64,000 bases of DNA from Bacteroidales bacterium. Its GTDB lineage: Bacteria; Bacteroidota; Bacteroidia; Bacteroidales; Prolixibacteraceae. Location: positions 124,001-188,000 of the forward strand of contig JAAYDJ010000021.1 of the NCBI GenBank assembly GCA_012729335.1. The letters are read 5' to 3'. The notes below the pieces were generated by a model. It ran no database searches and was not told the DNA's origin. It saw nothing but the letters and a program-made list of their open reading frames with translations. Position numbers and translations under genes: made by a program. Of this stretch, positions 53,045 through 60,420 are shown in pieces; position 1 is the stretch's first letter, and each line of letters starts with the position of its first letter.

Positions 53045-53208
53045 AAAGCATTAATTTTGCCCCGTCCATGGTTTGAGACATGGGCACTCATGGTCAGACC
53101 CGTGAAAGATCCGTAAGTCTCTTAAAGTCATAAAAGTGGGTACCGGCAATGGCTTCACATCTGATTTGTGGGGCCAGCTTTTTTTTAAACACAGCTTAAA
53201 TAGTCATC

Positions 53209-53484
53209 ATGAATCTTTTAATACTGCTCACCATCGTCTCCTTCTTCAGAACGCTGTTGATCATTTTGATCATCTGGTATGGCATCAAACTGGTGACCCG
53301 TTATATCTTTCCCTTGCTGATGCGGAAAACCATGCACAACATGCAGTCGCGCATGGAGCAGCAGTTCAGGGAACAGCAGCGCGGGCAGCGCTCCGAAGGG
53401 GAGGTGACCATCGAAAAGAACCGCCGGAACAGCCCCACCAAACCCAATGAGGGGGAATATGTCGACTTTGAGGAGGTGGAATAA
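53209..53484 (+). CDS. DUF4834 small membrane protein
   Basis: 91 residues from ATG 53209. One N-terminal membrane helix (LLTIVSFFRTLLIILIIWYGIKL) is followed by a basic, Gln-rich cytoplasmic tail (MHNMQSRMEQQFREQQRGQRSEG) and an acidic end (GEYVDFEEVE). This matches DUF4834, a Bacteroidota family of unknown function. glyS starts 49 bases later. Confidence 0.82.
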   Translation: MNLLILLTIVSFFRTLLIILIIWYGIKLVTRYIFPLLMRKTMHNMQSRMEQQFREQQRGQRSEGEVTIEKNRRNSPTKPNEGEYVDFEEVE

Positions 53485-53497
53485 CAGATTTATCCCC

Positions 53498-53505
53498 TAT
53501 TTTTG
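53498..53505 (+). promoter_or_regulatory. -7 promoter motif for glyS (TATTTTTG)
   Basis: TATTTTTG 28 bases before ATG 53534, in the gap after the DUF4834 stop. It supports the shorter GlyS start. Confidence 0.45.
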
Positions 53506-53533
53506 CCGGTCAAATATTCAGAAATCATTCAAC

Positions 53534-55087
53534 ATGGCTCAGGAAGATCTCTTTAAAAAACTGGTGGCCCATTGCAAGGAGTATGGCTACGTGTTTCAAT
53601 CCAGCGAAATTTACGATGGTTTATCAGCCGTTTACGACTACGGCCAGTACGGCGTCGAGCTGAAGAACAACATCAAGAAATACTGGTGGGACAGCATGAT
53701 CCTTCTGCACGAGAATGTGGTGGGCATCGATTCGGCCATTTTCATGCACCCCACCATCTGGAAGGCGTCGGGCCATGTCGACGCCTTCAACGACCCCCTT
53801 ATCGACAACAAGGATTCCAAGAAGCGATACCGGGCCGACGTGCTCATCGAGGAGCAGCTGGCCAAAATCGAAGAGAAGATCAATAAAGAGGTCGACAAAG
53901 CCCGGAAACGGTTTGGTGAAGCCTTCGATGAGGCGCAGTTCCGGGCCACCAATGCCAGGGTCCTGGAAAACCAGGAGAAATGGGAGGAGCTGCACAGCCG
54001 GTTCAGCAAAGCCCTCAACGACAGCAACCTGGAGGAGCTGCGCCAGATCATTGTCGACCAGGAGATCGTCTGTCCCATTTCAGGGACCCGCAACTGGACG
54101 GAAGTACGCCAGTTTAACCTGATGTTTTCGACCGACATGGGCTCGACGGCCGACGGGGCCATGAAGATTTTCCTGCGCCCGGAAACCGCCCAGGGCATCT
54201 TCGTCAACTACCTCAATGTCCAGAAGACCGGGCGGATGAAAATCCCCTTCGGGATTGCCCAGATCGGCAAGGCCTTCCGGAATGAGATCGTCGCCCGCCA
54301 GTTCATCTTCCGCATGCGGGAGTTCGAACAGATGGAGATGCAGTTCTTCGTGGAACCGGGCACCGAGTTGGAGTGGTTCCGCCACTGGAAGGAGATTCGC
54401 ATGAAATGGCACCAGGCCCTGGGCTTCGGCAGCGAGAACTACCGCTTCCATGAGCACGAGAAGCTGGCCCACTACGCCAATGCCGCCGTCGACGTGGAAT
54501 ACCGCTTCCCCTTTGGCTTCAAGGAGGTGGAGGGAATCCACTCACGCACCGATTTCGACCTGTCGCAGCACGAACAATACTCGGGCAAGAAGCTCCGCTA
54601 TTTCGATCCCGAGAAAAACGAATCGTACGTACCCTATGTCGTGGAGACCTCCATCGGAGTCGACCGCATGTTCCTGCAGGTAGTGGCCGCCTCTTATCAT
54701 GAGGAAGAGGTTGTTGGTGCCAACGGGGAGAAGGATATCCGCACGGTGCTGCGCATTCCGCCGGCGCTGGCTCCCGTGAAGCTGGCGGTGCTCCCGCTGG
54801 TCAAAAAAGACGGGCAGCCCGAAAAGGCCCGCGCAATCATCGACAGCCTGAAGTTCGACTTCAACTGCCAGTACGACGAAAAGGACTCCATCGGCAAGCG
54901 CTACCGCCGCCAGGATGCCATCGGCACCCCCTTCTGTATCACCATCGACCACCAGACTGAAACCGACAATACGGTGACCATCCGCTACCGCGACACCATG
55001 GAGCAGGAACGGATTCCCGTGGAAAAGATCAGGGAGATCGTGGCCGAAAGGGTAAGCATGAAGAATCTTTTCAGGAGACTTCAATAA
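53534..55087 (+). CDS. glyS: Glycyl-tRNA synthetase, single-chain (alpha2) type
   Basis: 517 residues from ATG 53534 (MAQEDLFKKLVAHCKEYGYVF). The track start 29 codons upstream overlaps the DUF4834 gene. Class II motifs: SSEIYDGLSAVYDYGQYGVELKNNI, LRPETAQGIFVNYLN, GIAQIGKAFRNEIVARQFIFRMREFEQME (motif 2) and TSIGVDRMFLQVV (motif 3), with a C-terminal anticodon domain. This is the eukaryote/archaea-like homodimer, as opposed to the GlyQ/GlyS tetramer. It is the normal form in Bacteroidota. Confidence 0.95.
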   Translation: MAQEDLFKKLVAHCKEYGYVFQSSEIYDGLSAVYDYGQYGVELKNNIKKYWWDSMILLHENVVGIDSAIFMHPTIWKASGHVDAFNDPLIDNKDSKKRYRADVLIEEQLAKIEEKINKEVDKARKRFGEAFDEAQFRATNARVLENQEKWEELHSRFSKALNDSNLEELRQIIVDQEIVCPISGTRNWTEVRQFNLMFSTDMGSTADGAMKIFLRPETAQGIFVNYLNVQKTGRMKIPFGIAQIGKAFRNEIVARQFIFRMREFEQMEMQFFVEPGTELEWFRHWKEIRMKWHQALGFGSENYRFHEHEKLAHYANAAVDVEYRFPFGFKEVEGIHSRTDFDLSQHEQYSGKKLRYFDPEKNESYVPYVVETSIGVDRMFLQVVAASYHEEEVVGANGEKDIRTVLRIPPALAPVKLAVLPLVKKDGQPEKARAIIDSLKFDFNCQYDEKDSIGKRYRRQDAIGTPFCITIDHQTETDNTVTIRYRDTMEQERIPVEKIREIVAERVSMKNLFRRLQ

Positions 55088-55212
55088 AACGGCTCATCAG
55101 AAGGTATTCAGGCTACCCCTGATACGGTTTTTCAAGTCATTTCTGACACCGGCCAGTGCTGCATATTTATTCCATGATTCGAATAAAATCAGGGGCGAAC
55201 AAATCAAATCGC

Positions 55213-55220
55213 TAACTTTG
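55213..55220 (+). promoter_or_regulatory. -7 promoter motif (TAACTTTG)
   Basis: TAACTTTG directly before the GTG start at 55225, implying a near-leaderless message for the glycosyltransferase. Confidence 0.4.
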
Positions 55221-55224
55221 GACG

Positions 55225-56700
55225 GTGAAAAGGGTACTGATCATAACCTATTACTGGCCTCCGGCCGGGGGTGGCGGGGTGATGCGCTGGCTCAAGATGT
55301 CAAAATACCTGCCTGAACATGGCTGGCAGCCGGTCATCTATACGCCGGAAAATCCTGATCCTTCGGTGATCGATGAGAGTCTGCTGGCGGAAGTACCCCC
55401 GGAAGCAGAGGTAGTGCGCCTACCCATTTGGGAGCCTTACGACCTCTTCCGCAAACTCACGGGCCGTTCAAAGGAGAGCCGCTTTAAGTCGGGGTACATT
55501 TCTGAGGCCTCCCGGGGAAGCTTTAAAGAGCAGGTGGCCGTTTTTCTTCGCGGCAACCTGATGATCCCTGATCCGCGCGTTTTCTGGGTAAAGCCTTCGG
55601 TGCGATTCCTCCGGAAATACCTGGTGGAACACCCCGTTGACCTGATGATCTCCACAGGTCCTCCCCACAGCATGCACCTCATCGCCCTGAAACTGAAAAG
55701 ATATGTGAAGGTGCCCTGGCTGGCCGACTTCAGGGATCCCTGGACAGGCATCGATTTCTACCACCGGCTGAAACTCACCCGGCTGGCCGACCGCCTTCAC
55801 CACCGGCTTGAAAAAAAGGTGCTGACTGCCGCCGATGTGGTCACCGTGGTGACCCCCGGCATGAAACGGTCGCTGGAAGCCCTTGCCGGCAGGGAAGTCC
55901 ACGTGATTTTCAATGGCTTCGATCCTGCAGACTTTGAAGATTTTGAAGTTCCAAAGTATTCTCCGGACAACTTAGGTATGGCATCAGGGAAATCATTCAT
56001 GAATGCGGAGCAACAGGAATCCGCCAAAAACGCAATGCATCGGGAATCCCCCAGGATCCCAGATGACCATGTACCTGTCAAAACAGCAGAAGGAGTGCCA
56101 ACAAGCAACCACACCGCGGAGCCGGCAGCTGAACATTTTATTATCAGCCACTTCGGGGCATTCAACCGCGACCGGAATCCTTCGGCCCTCTGGACCGCCA
56201 TGGCCGGAATGGTAAAAGAAATCCCTCTCTCCGGGGAAAAGCTGAAGATCAGGCTGATCGGACAGACCGATGCATCCATCCTTCAGGAAATTCAGGAACG
56301 GGGACTCGGGGAGTTTCTGGAAGTGATTCCCCACCTGGATCACCGGGAAGGCCTGCGGGTGCTGGGCCACTCTTCGGTTCTGCTGCTGCCGCTCAATGAT
56401 TCTCCCAACGCCAGGGAGATCCTTCCCGGAAAAATGTACGAATACATGGCCCTGAGGCGCCCCATCCTGGCCATCGGCCCCACAGGCAGCGACTGCGAGG
56501 CCATTCTCACCGGGACTTCCGCCGGCACTTACCATCCCTTCGACGATACAGCCGGCATGAAAAATGCACTGTCGGGCTATTTCCATCAATGGCAGCAGGG
56601 AGAATTATCTTCCGGGAATGGGAACATCAGCCGATTCTCCCGCCGTCACCTGGCCGGGGAGATTATCCAAATAGGCACAACCGCCGGATGGTCAAAATAA
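55225..56700 (+). CDS. GT-B glycosyltransferase with an inter-domain insertion
   Basis: 491 residues from GTG 55225 (MKRVLIITYYWPPAGGGGV; no upstream in-frame ATG fits better). The N-terminal acceptor domain includes LMISTGPPHSMHLIALKLK and VPWLADFRDPWTG. The C-terminal donor domain includes LKIRLIGQTDA, EVIPHLDHREGL, PGKMYEYMALRRPILAIG and SDCEAIL. About 55 residues of low-complexity sequence (around 245-300) separate the two at a place where related enzymes have only a short linker. Probably builds surface polysaccharide. Donor and acceptor unknown. Confidence 0.82.
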   Translation: MKRVLIITYYWPPAGGGGVMRWLKMSKYLPEHGWQPVIYTPENPDPSVIDESLLAEVPPEAEVVRLPIWEPYDLFRKLTGRSKESRFKSGYISEASRGSFKEQVAVFLRGNLMIPDPRVFWVKPSVRFLRKYLVEHPVDLMISTGPPHSMHLIALKLKRYVKVPWLADFRDPWTGIDFYHRLKLTRLADRLHHRLEKKVLTAADVVTVVTPGMKRSLEALAGREVHVIFNGFDPADFEDFEVPKYSPDNLGMASGKSFMNAEQQESAKNAMHRESPRIPDDHVPVKTAEGVPTSNHTAEPAAEHFIISHFGAFNRDRNPSALWTAMAGMVKEIPLSGEKLKIRLIGQTDASILQEIQERGLGEFLEVIPHLDHREGLRVLGHSSVLLLPLNDSPNAREILPGKMYEYMALRRPILAIGPTGSDCEAILTGTSAGTYHPFDDTAGMKNALSGYFHQWQQGELSSGNGNISRFSRRHLAGEIIQIGTTAGWSK

Positions 56701-56785
56701 TATGACCCGGATTATTTTTTCTTGATATTAGCCTTGACCTTATTACCTGATGTTTATGTGACCGATGAAATGAAATGTGAGAATA

Positions 56786-56818
56786 ATTTCGTATATTCGT
56801 GAACTGAATATACGAAAT
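56786..56818. promoter_or_regulatory. Inverted-repeat operator of the AbiE system
   Basis: Perfect 13-bp arms ATTTCGTATATTC and GAATATACGAAAT around a 7-base spacer, 6 bases before the antitoxin ATG. The promoter-like TATATTCG lies within it. AbiEi antitoxins are known to repress their own operon by binding inverted repeats, so this is the probable autoregulatory site. Confidence 0.7.
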
Positions 56819-56824
56819 ATTAGT

Positions 56825-57412
56825 ATGTACAGTTCTCAAATTATGAAACCAGATTTAATTTTCACCCTCTTTCAAGACAACCGGACGGTATTCCGGCTGA
56901 AGGATATAGCCATGCTGACAGGCGAAACCGATTTTCTATCACTGAATAAAAGAATAAACTACCAGGTCAGTAAGGGAAGATTAAATAATCCCCGGAAAGG
57001 GATATACACAAAGCCTGATTATAATCCTGAAGAATTGGCTTGTTCACTCTACACGCCATCCTATATTTCTCTGGAATATGTTTTACAAAAAGCCGGTGTG
57101 ATTTTCCAATATGACACCCGGATAACGGCACTTAGCTATCTAAACAGAAAGGTCGAAATCGGTGGACAAGTTATCAATTACAGAAAAATGAAAGGGGAAC
57201 TTCTGATCAACACAGAAGGCATCCTCCGGCAATCCAATCATGTGAACATAGCCACCCCGGAAAGGGCATTTGTTGATATCCTCTATTTAAATGGTGACAT
57301 CTGGCTTGACCATACCAAATCGCTGAATAAAAACCTTGTCACGAAAATAGTATCCACTTTTCAATCGGCTCGTTTATCTGAAAGAGCTCATAATATTTTA
57401 AAAAAATGGTAA
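56825..57412 (+). CDS. AbiEi-family antitoxin (type IV toxin-antitoxin)
   Basis: 195 residues from ATG 56825 (56843 also possible). The track start at 56777 runs through the operator. The N-terminal winged helix (FRLKDIAMLTGETDFLSLNKRINYQVSKGRLNNPRKGIYTK) is the AbiEi DNA-binding domain. The following domain contains YISLEYVLQKAGVIFQY and INTEGILRQSNHVNIATPERAFVDILYL, also typical. It neutralises the toxin without binding it directly, by the type IV scheme, and represses transcription at the upstream inverted repeat. The pair is AT-rich compared with its neighbours, a sign of transfer. Confidence 0.88.
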   Translation: MYSSQIMKPDLIFTLFQDNRTVFRLKDIAMLTGETDFLSLNKRINYQVSKGRLNNPRKGIYTKPDYNPEELACSLYTPSYISLEYVLQKAGVIFQYDTRITALSYLNRKVEIGGQVINYRKMKGELLINTEGILRQSNHVNIATPERAFVDILYLNGDIWLDHTKSLNKNLVTKIVSTFQSARLSERAHNILKKW

Positions 57413-58104
57413 ATATCAACCGCCACAAGTTTTTTCTGGTTCAGATTCTCAAAGCGGTCTACAGTGATATTGTTCTGTCTAATTGCCTGGGATTTAAAGG
57501 AGGGACAGCCATGATGTTCTTTTATGACCTTCCCAGGATGTCCATCGACCTTGACTTTAACCTGATCATTCCGGGGAAAGAAGAAATTGTCTTTGAAAAG
57601 TTAAGGCAAATCATTTTGAAATATGGAAGTATCCATGATGAAGCCATGAAGTTTTTCGGGCCGGTCATTGTTCTGGATTATGGTGTCGGAGAAAGAAAAC
57701 TCAAAGTGGAGGTTTCCAACCGTCAGTTTAATGACAGATATGAAATCAGGGATTTGATGGGAATTTCCGTTCGCGTAATGGTTGCCCCTGACATGTTCGC
57801 CCATAAGCTTTGTGCTTTACTTGACAGGGAAAATTTAGCCACAAGAGATATCTTCGATTGCTGGTATTTTATGCACAAACAATCTCCTGTCAATAAGGAA
57901 ATTATTGAACAGAGGACGAATTTACCGCTTCATGAATACCTTGGTAAGTGCATCGATTATCTTGAAAACATGAGTGAAAAAGGGTTACTGCATGGAATAG
58001 GCGAACTTATGAATGAGGAGATGAAAAAATTCGTCAGGACGAAGTTACGGACTGAAACCATTTTTCTGATGAAATTTTATCAACAATACCCCATTCTGCA
58101 GTAA
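57406..58104 (+). CDS. AbiEii/AbiGii-family nucleotidyltransferase toxin
   Basis: 232 residues from ATG 57406, overlapping the antitoxin stop by 7 bases, so the pair is translationally coupled with antitoxin first. The nucleotidyltransferase core GFKGGTAMMFFYDLPRMSIDLDFNL contains the GG...T motif and the RxSxDxD metal site of the family. AbiEii toxins are GTP-binding nucleotidyltransferases that block growth, and the system can abort phage infection. The active-site residues appear intact, so the toxin is probably functional. AT-rich like its partner. Confidence 0.9.
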   Translation: MVNINRHKFFLVQILKAVYSDIVLSNCLGFKGGTAMMFFYDLPRMSIDLDFNLIIPGKEEIVFEKLRQIILKYGSIHDEAMKFFGPVIVLDYGVGERKLKVEVSNRQFNDRYEIRDLMGISVRVMVAPDMFAHKLCALLDRENLATRDIFDCWYFMHKQSPVNKEIIEQRTNLPLHEYLGKCIDYLENMSEKGLLHGIGELMNEEMKKFVRTKLRTETIFLMKFYQQYPILQ

Positions 58105-58195
58105 AAGAGCAGGTATTAAGAGAAACAAGTCCATGGCGTTATGTAGAGTATGATACCACAGGTAACACTCAAAGGGTTTGACCATGGCGTCAAAT

Positions 58196-58792
58196 TCAAA
58201 CGATCATGGGCGAAGGGCCTGAGAATTTGTGGACCTCTCCCCCTTCGAGAATATACTTTTCGCCGGTGAGGGGGCATTGGGCGTAATGTCCATCGATGAA
58301 AAGCAGTTTTTCGCCGGCTTCGCTCATCCAGCCGGTCTGGTGGGCGGGATTGCCCACCATGAGGGCAAAGTCGGGTACATTGCGGATCACCACGGCCCCG
58401 GCACCGATAAAGCAGTAACGCCCCAGGGTCACCCCGCAGACGATGGTGGCGTTGGCTCCGATAGAAGCTCCTTTCCTGACCAGCGTGCGGCGGTACTCCT
58501 CCTTCCGGTTGACCCCGCTGCGGGGATTCATCACGTTGGTGAAGACCATCGAGGGCCCCAGGAAAACATCATCCTCACAGATCACCCCCGTGTAGAGGGA
58601 GACGTTGTTCTGGATTTTCACATTGTCACCCAGAAGGACGTCACCAGCCACAAAGACATTTTGCCCCAGGTTACAGCGGCGGCCAATACGCGCCGTGGAC
58701 ATCACATGGCAGAAATGCCAGATCTTTGTTCCCTCGCCTATCTGGGCACCCTCATCAATTACAGCCGTCGGGTGGGCAAAATAGTTTTCCAT
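58196..58792 (-). CDS. WbpD-like left-handed beta-helix N-acetyltransferase
   Basis: 198 residues from ATG 58792 (MENYFAHPTAVIDEG). The track start 22 codons earlier is not supported. Hexapeptide repeats form most of the chain (AQIGEGTKIWHFCHV, ARIGRRCNLGQNVFV, LGDNVKIQNNVSLY, ASIGANATIVCGVTLGRY). NPRSGVNRKEEYRRTLV is a loop found in the sugar-nucleotide acetyltransferases WbpD/WlbB. With the WbpE-like gene upstream it should acetylate the 3-amino group of a UDP-diamino-uronic acid, part of surface polysaccharide synthesis. Confidence 0.82.
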   Translation of the reverse strand: MENYFAHPTAVIDEGAQIGEGTKIWHFCHVMSTARIGRRCNLGQNVFVAGDVLLGDNVKIQNNVSLYTGVICEDDVFLGPSMVFTNVMNPRSGVNRKEEYRRTLVRKGASIGANATIVCGVTLGRYCFIGAGAVVIRNVPDFALMVGNPAHQTGWMSEAGEKLLFIDGHYAQCPLTGEKYILEGGEVHKFSGPSPMIV

Positions 58793-58888
58793 AAGGTCAA
58801 TGTTTATGAACAAAATATCACAAAAATAATAAATTGGAGGCACAATCTTATCCTGCAAACCATCGGATCCTCCTGAGTGCGACAGGCA

Positions 58889-60007
58889 TCAGAATTCAAA
58901 GAATCTCTTTACCGTATCGGTAATATATTCCAATTGCTGCGCATCCAGTTCGGTGTGCATGGGGAGGGAGAGTACGGTACGGGTGAGGTTTTCGCTCACG
59001 GGGAAATCACCGGGGCCGTAGCCGAGGTAGTGGTAGGCTTCGTGGAGGTGGAGCGGTCTCGGGTAGTAGACCATGGAGGGGACTCCATGTTCCTTTAAAA
59101 ATGACTGGAGGTCGTCACGCCGTGAGGTGCGGAGGGTATACTGATGGAAGGAGTGGGTGGACCAGGGGCGCCGCTCAGGAAGGAGGAGGTCGCCCACCCC
59201 TTGGAGGTGGTGGTCGTACCATGCGGCAGCTTTTTGCCTGGCCGCCACATATTCATCGAGGTGTCTGAGTTTCACATCGAGGATGGCCGCCTGAAGGCTG
59301 TCGAGGCGCGAGTTCATCCCAATCCGCTCGTAATGATAGCGTACCCGTTGACCGTGGTTGGCAATCGAGCGGATGCGTACGGCCATATCTGCGTCGCAGG
59401 TAAAGAGGGCTCCCCCGTCGCCGAAAGCCCCCAGCGTCTTGGAGGGGAAAAAGGAAGTGCATCCGATGATCCCCAGGGTACCCGATTGGCGGCGCTCCCC
59501 GTTGTTGAAAATATAATCAGCCCCCAGCGACTGGGCGGCATCCTCCACCACATGAAGACCATGCTTTCCGGCAAGGGTCATGAACTCCTCCATGTGGGCG
59601 CTCTGCCCGAAAAGATGGACCGGCAGGAGGGCCCGCGTGCGGGGGGTAATGGCCGCCTCGGCCAGGACCGGAGAGAGGTTGAAATCACCGGGATCCACAT
59701 CGGCAAAGACGGGCTTCAGTCCCAGCAGGGCCAGCACCTCCGCAGTGGCCACAAAGGTGAAGGGGGTGGTGATCACCTCGTCACCGGGTTCCAGTCCCAG
59801 GGCCATAAAGGCAATCTGCAGGGCATCGGTGCCGTTGCCACAGGCAATCACCTCCGACTGCTGGTAATCGGCAAGGTGACGTTCAAATTCAGTGACTTTT
59901 CCGCCTTTGATGAATACGGTGGAACGGATCACCTCCTGCATGGAGGCATCCACTTCTTCTTTTATTTTCAGGTACTGGCCGTAAAGGTCGGCCATCTGTA
60001 TATTCAT
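58889..60007 (-). CDS. WbpE-like DegT/DnrJ/EryC1/StrS sugar aminotransferase
   Basis: 372 residues from ATG 60007. PLP-binding features: Asp156 in HVVEDAAQS and Lys190 in GCTSFFPSKTLGAFGDGG. The start (MADLYGQYLKIKEEVDASM) is like WbpE and other 3-ketosugar aminotransferases. It would transfer an amino group from glutamate to the 3-keto position of a UDP-sugar. The promoter/leader element copy 2 ends exactly at its ATG, with copy 3 next upstream. Probably followed in the operon by the WbpD-like gene. Confidence 0.88.
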   Translation of the reverse strand: MNIQMADLYGQYLKIKEEVDASMQEVIRSTVFIKGGKVTEFERHLADYQQSEVIACGNGTDALQIAFMALGLEPGDEVITTPFTFVATAEVLALLGLKPVFADVDPGDFNLSPVLAEAAITPRTRALLPVHLFGQSAHMEEFMTLAGKHGLHVVEDAAQSLGADYIFNNGERRQSGTLGIIGCTSFFPSKTLGAFGDGGALFTCDADMAVRIRSIANHGQRVRYHYERIGMNSRLDSLQAAILDVKLRHLDEYVAARQKAAAWYDHHLQGVGDLLLPERRPWSTHSFHQYTLRTSRRDDLQSFLKEHGVPSMVYYPRPLHLHEAYHYLGYGPGDFPVSENLTRTVLSLPMHTELDAQQLEYITDTVKRFFEF

Positions 60008-60144
60008 TATTATAGTTATTTGTTAATGACTTGCTCTTCATTTATATATCGAAGTTAAGCCGATTTGTGTGCTTCACGCCCATGGAAGTCGCATATTGCA
60101 AATATACATGTCCTTATGTGGTCGAAGCACCATGCGACTTTCAT
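60008..60144 (-). repeat. Promoter/leader repeat element, copy 2
   Basis: 137 bases immediately upstream of the wbpE-like ATG, the same length as copy 1. Contains TATATTTG (-7, at 60099-60106 on the minus strand) between imperfect 13-base inverted arms (60082-60094 and 60132-60144, 12 of 13 matching). A leader (CGATATATAAATGAAGAGCA to ATTAACAAATAACTATAATA) runs to the start codon. Nearly identical to copy 3 over both outer segments. Confidence 0.9.
60099..60106 (-). promoter_or_regulatory. -7 promoter motif in leader copy 2 (TATATTTG)
   Basis: Minus-strand TATATTTG 91 bases before the wbpE-like start, enclosed by the element's inverted arms. Confidence 0.5.
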
Positions 60145-60310
60145 TATTATAGTTATTTGTTAATGACTTGCTCTTCAGTTATATATCGTAATGAACCAGT
60201 TTATGTGCTTCAACCCCGTGGAATTGGCTCCGCGGTGCTCCGCCGAACTTCGTTTCGCATGGAGCAAATATACATGTCCTTATGTGATCGAAGCGCCATG
60301 CGACTTTCAT
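60145..60310 (-). repeat. Promoter/leader repeat element, copy 3
   Basis: 166 bases in tandem upstream of copy 2. The 45-base leader differs from copy 2 by one base and the 45-base promoter segment by two. The middle is replaced by a GC-rich insertion (about 60223-60259, GGCTCCGCGGTGCTCCGCC and following), making it 29 bases longer. A TATATTTG -7 box is at 60265-60272 (minus). The leader ends at an ATG that opens a 29-codon ORF inside copy 2. Confidence 0.9.
60265..60272 (-). promoter_or_regulatory. -7 promoter motif in leader copy 3 (TATATTTG)
   Basis: Minus-strand TATATTTG, giving the wbpE-like gene a second, more distal promoter. Confidence 0.45.
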
Positions 60311-60420
60311 TGGTTTTTCCATGGGAAATAACTGTTGTTAAGTCTGCATGCAGAAATTCAAACCCCGGCTTACTTTGCAACTTTGCGGGAAACAACGTAT
60401 ACCTGGTGCAGATAAATATC

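Noticed and set aside
59144-60058. 304-codon plus-strand ORF
   Set aside because: Antisense to the wbpE-like gene, which has full catalytic motifs.
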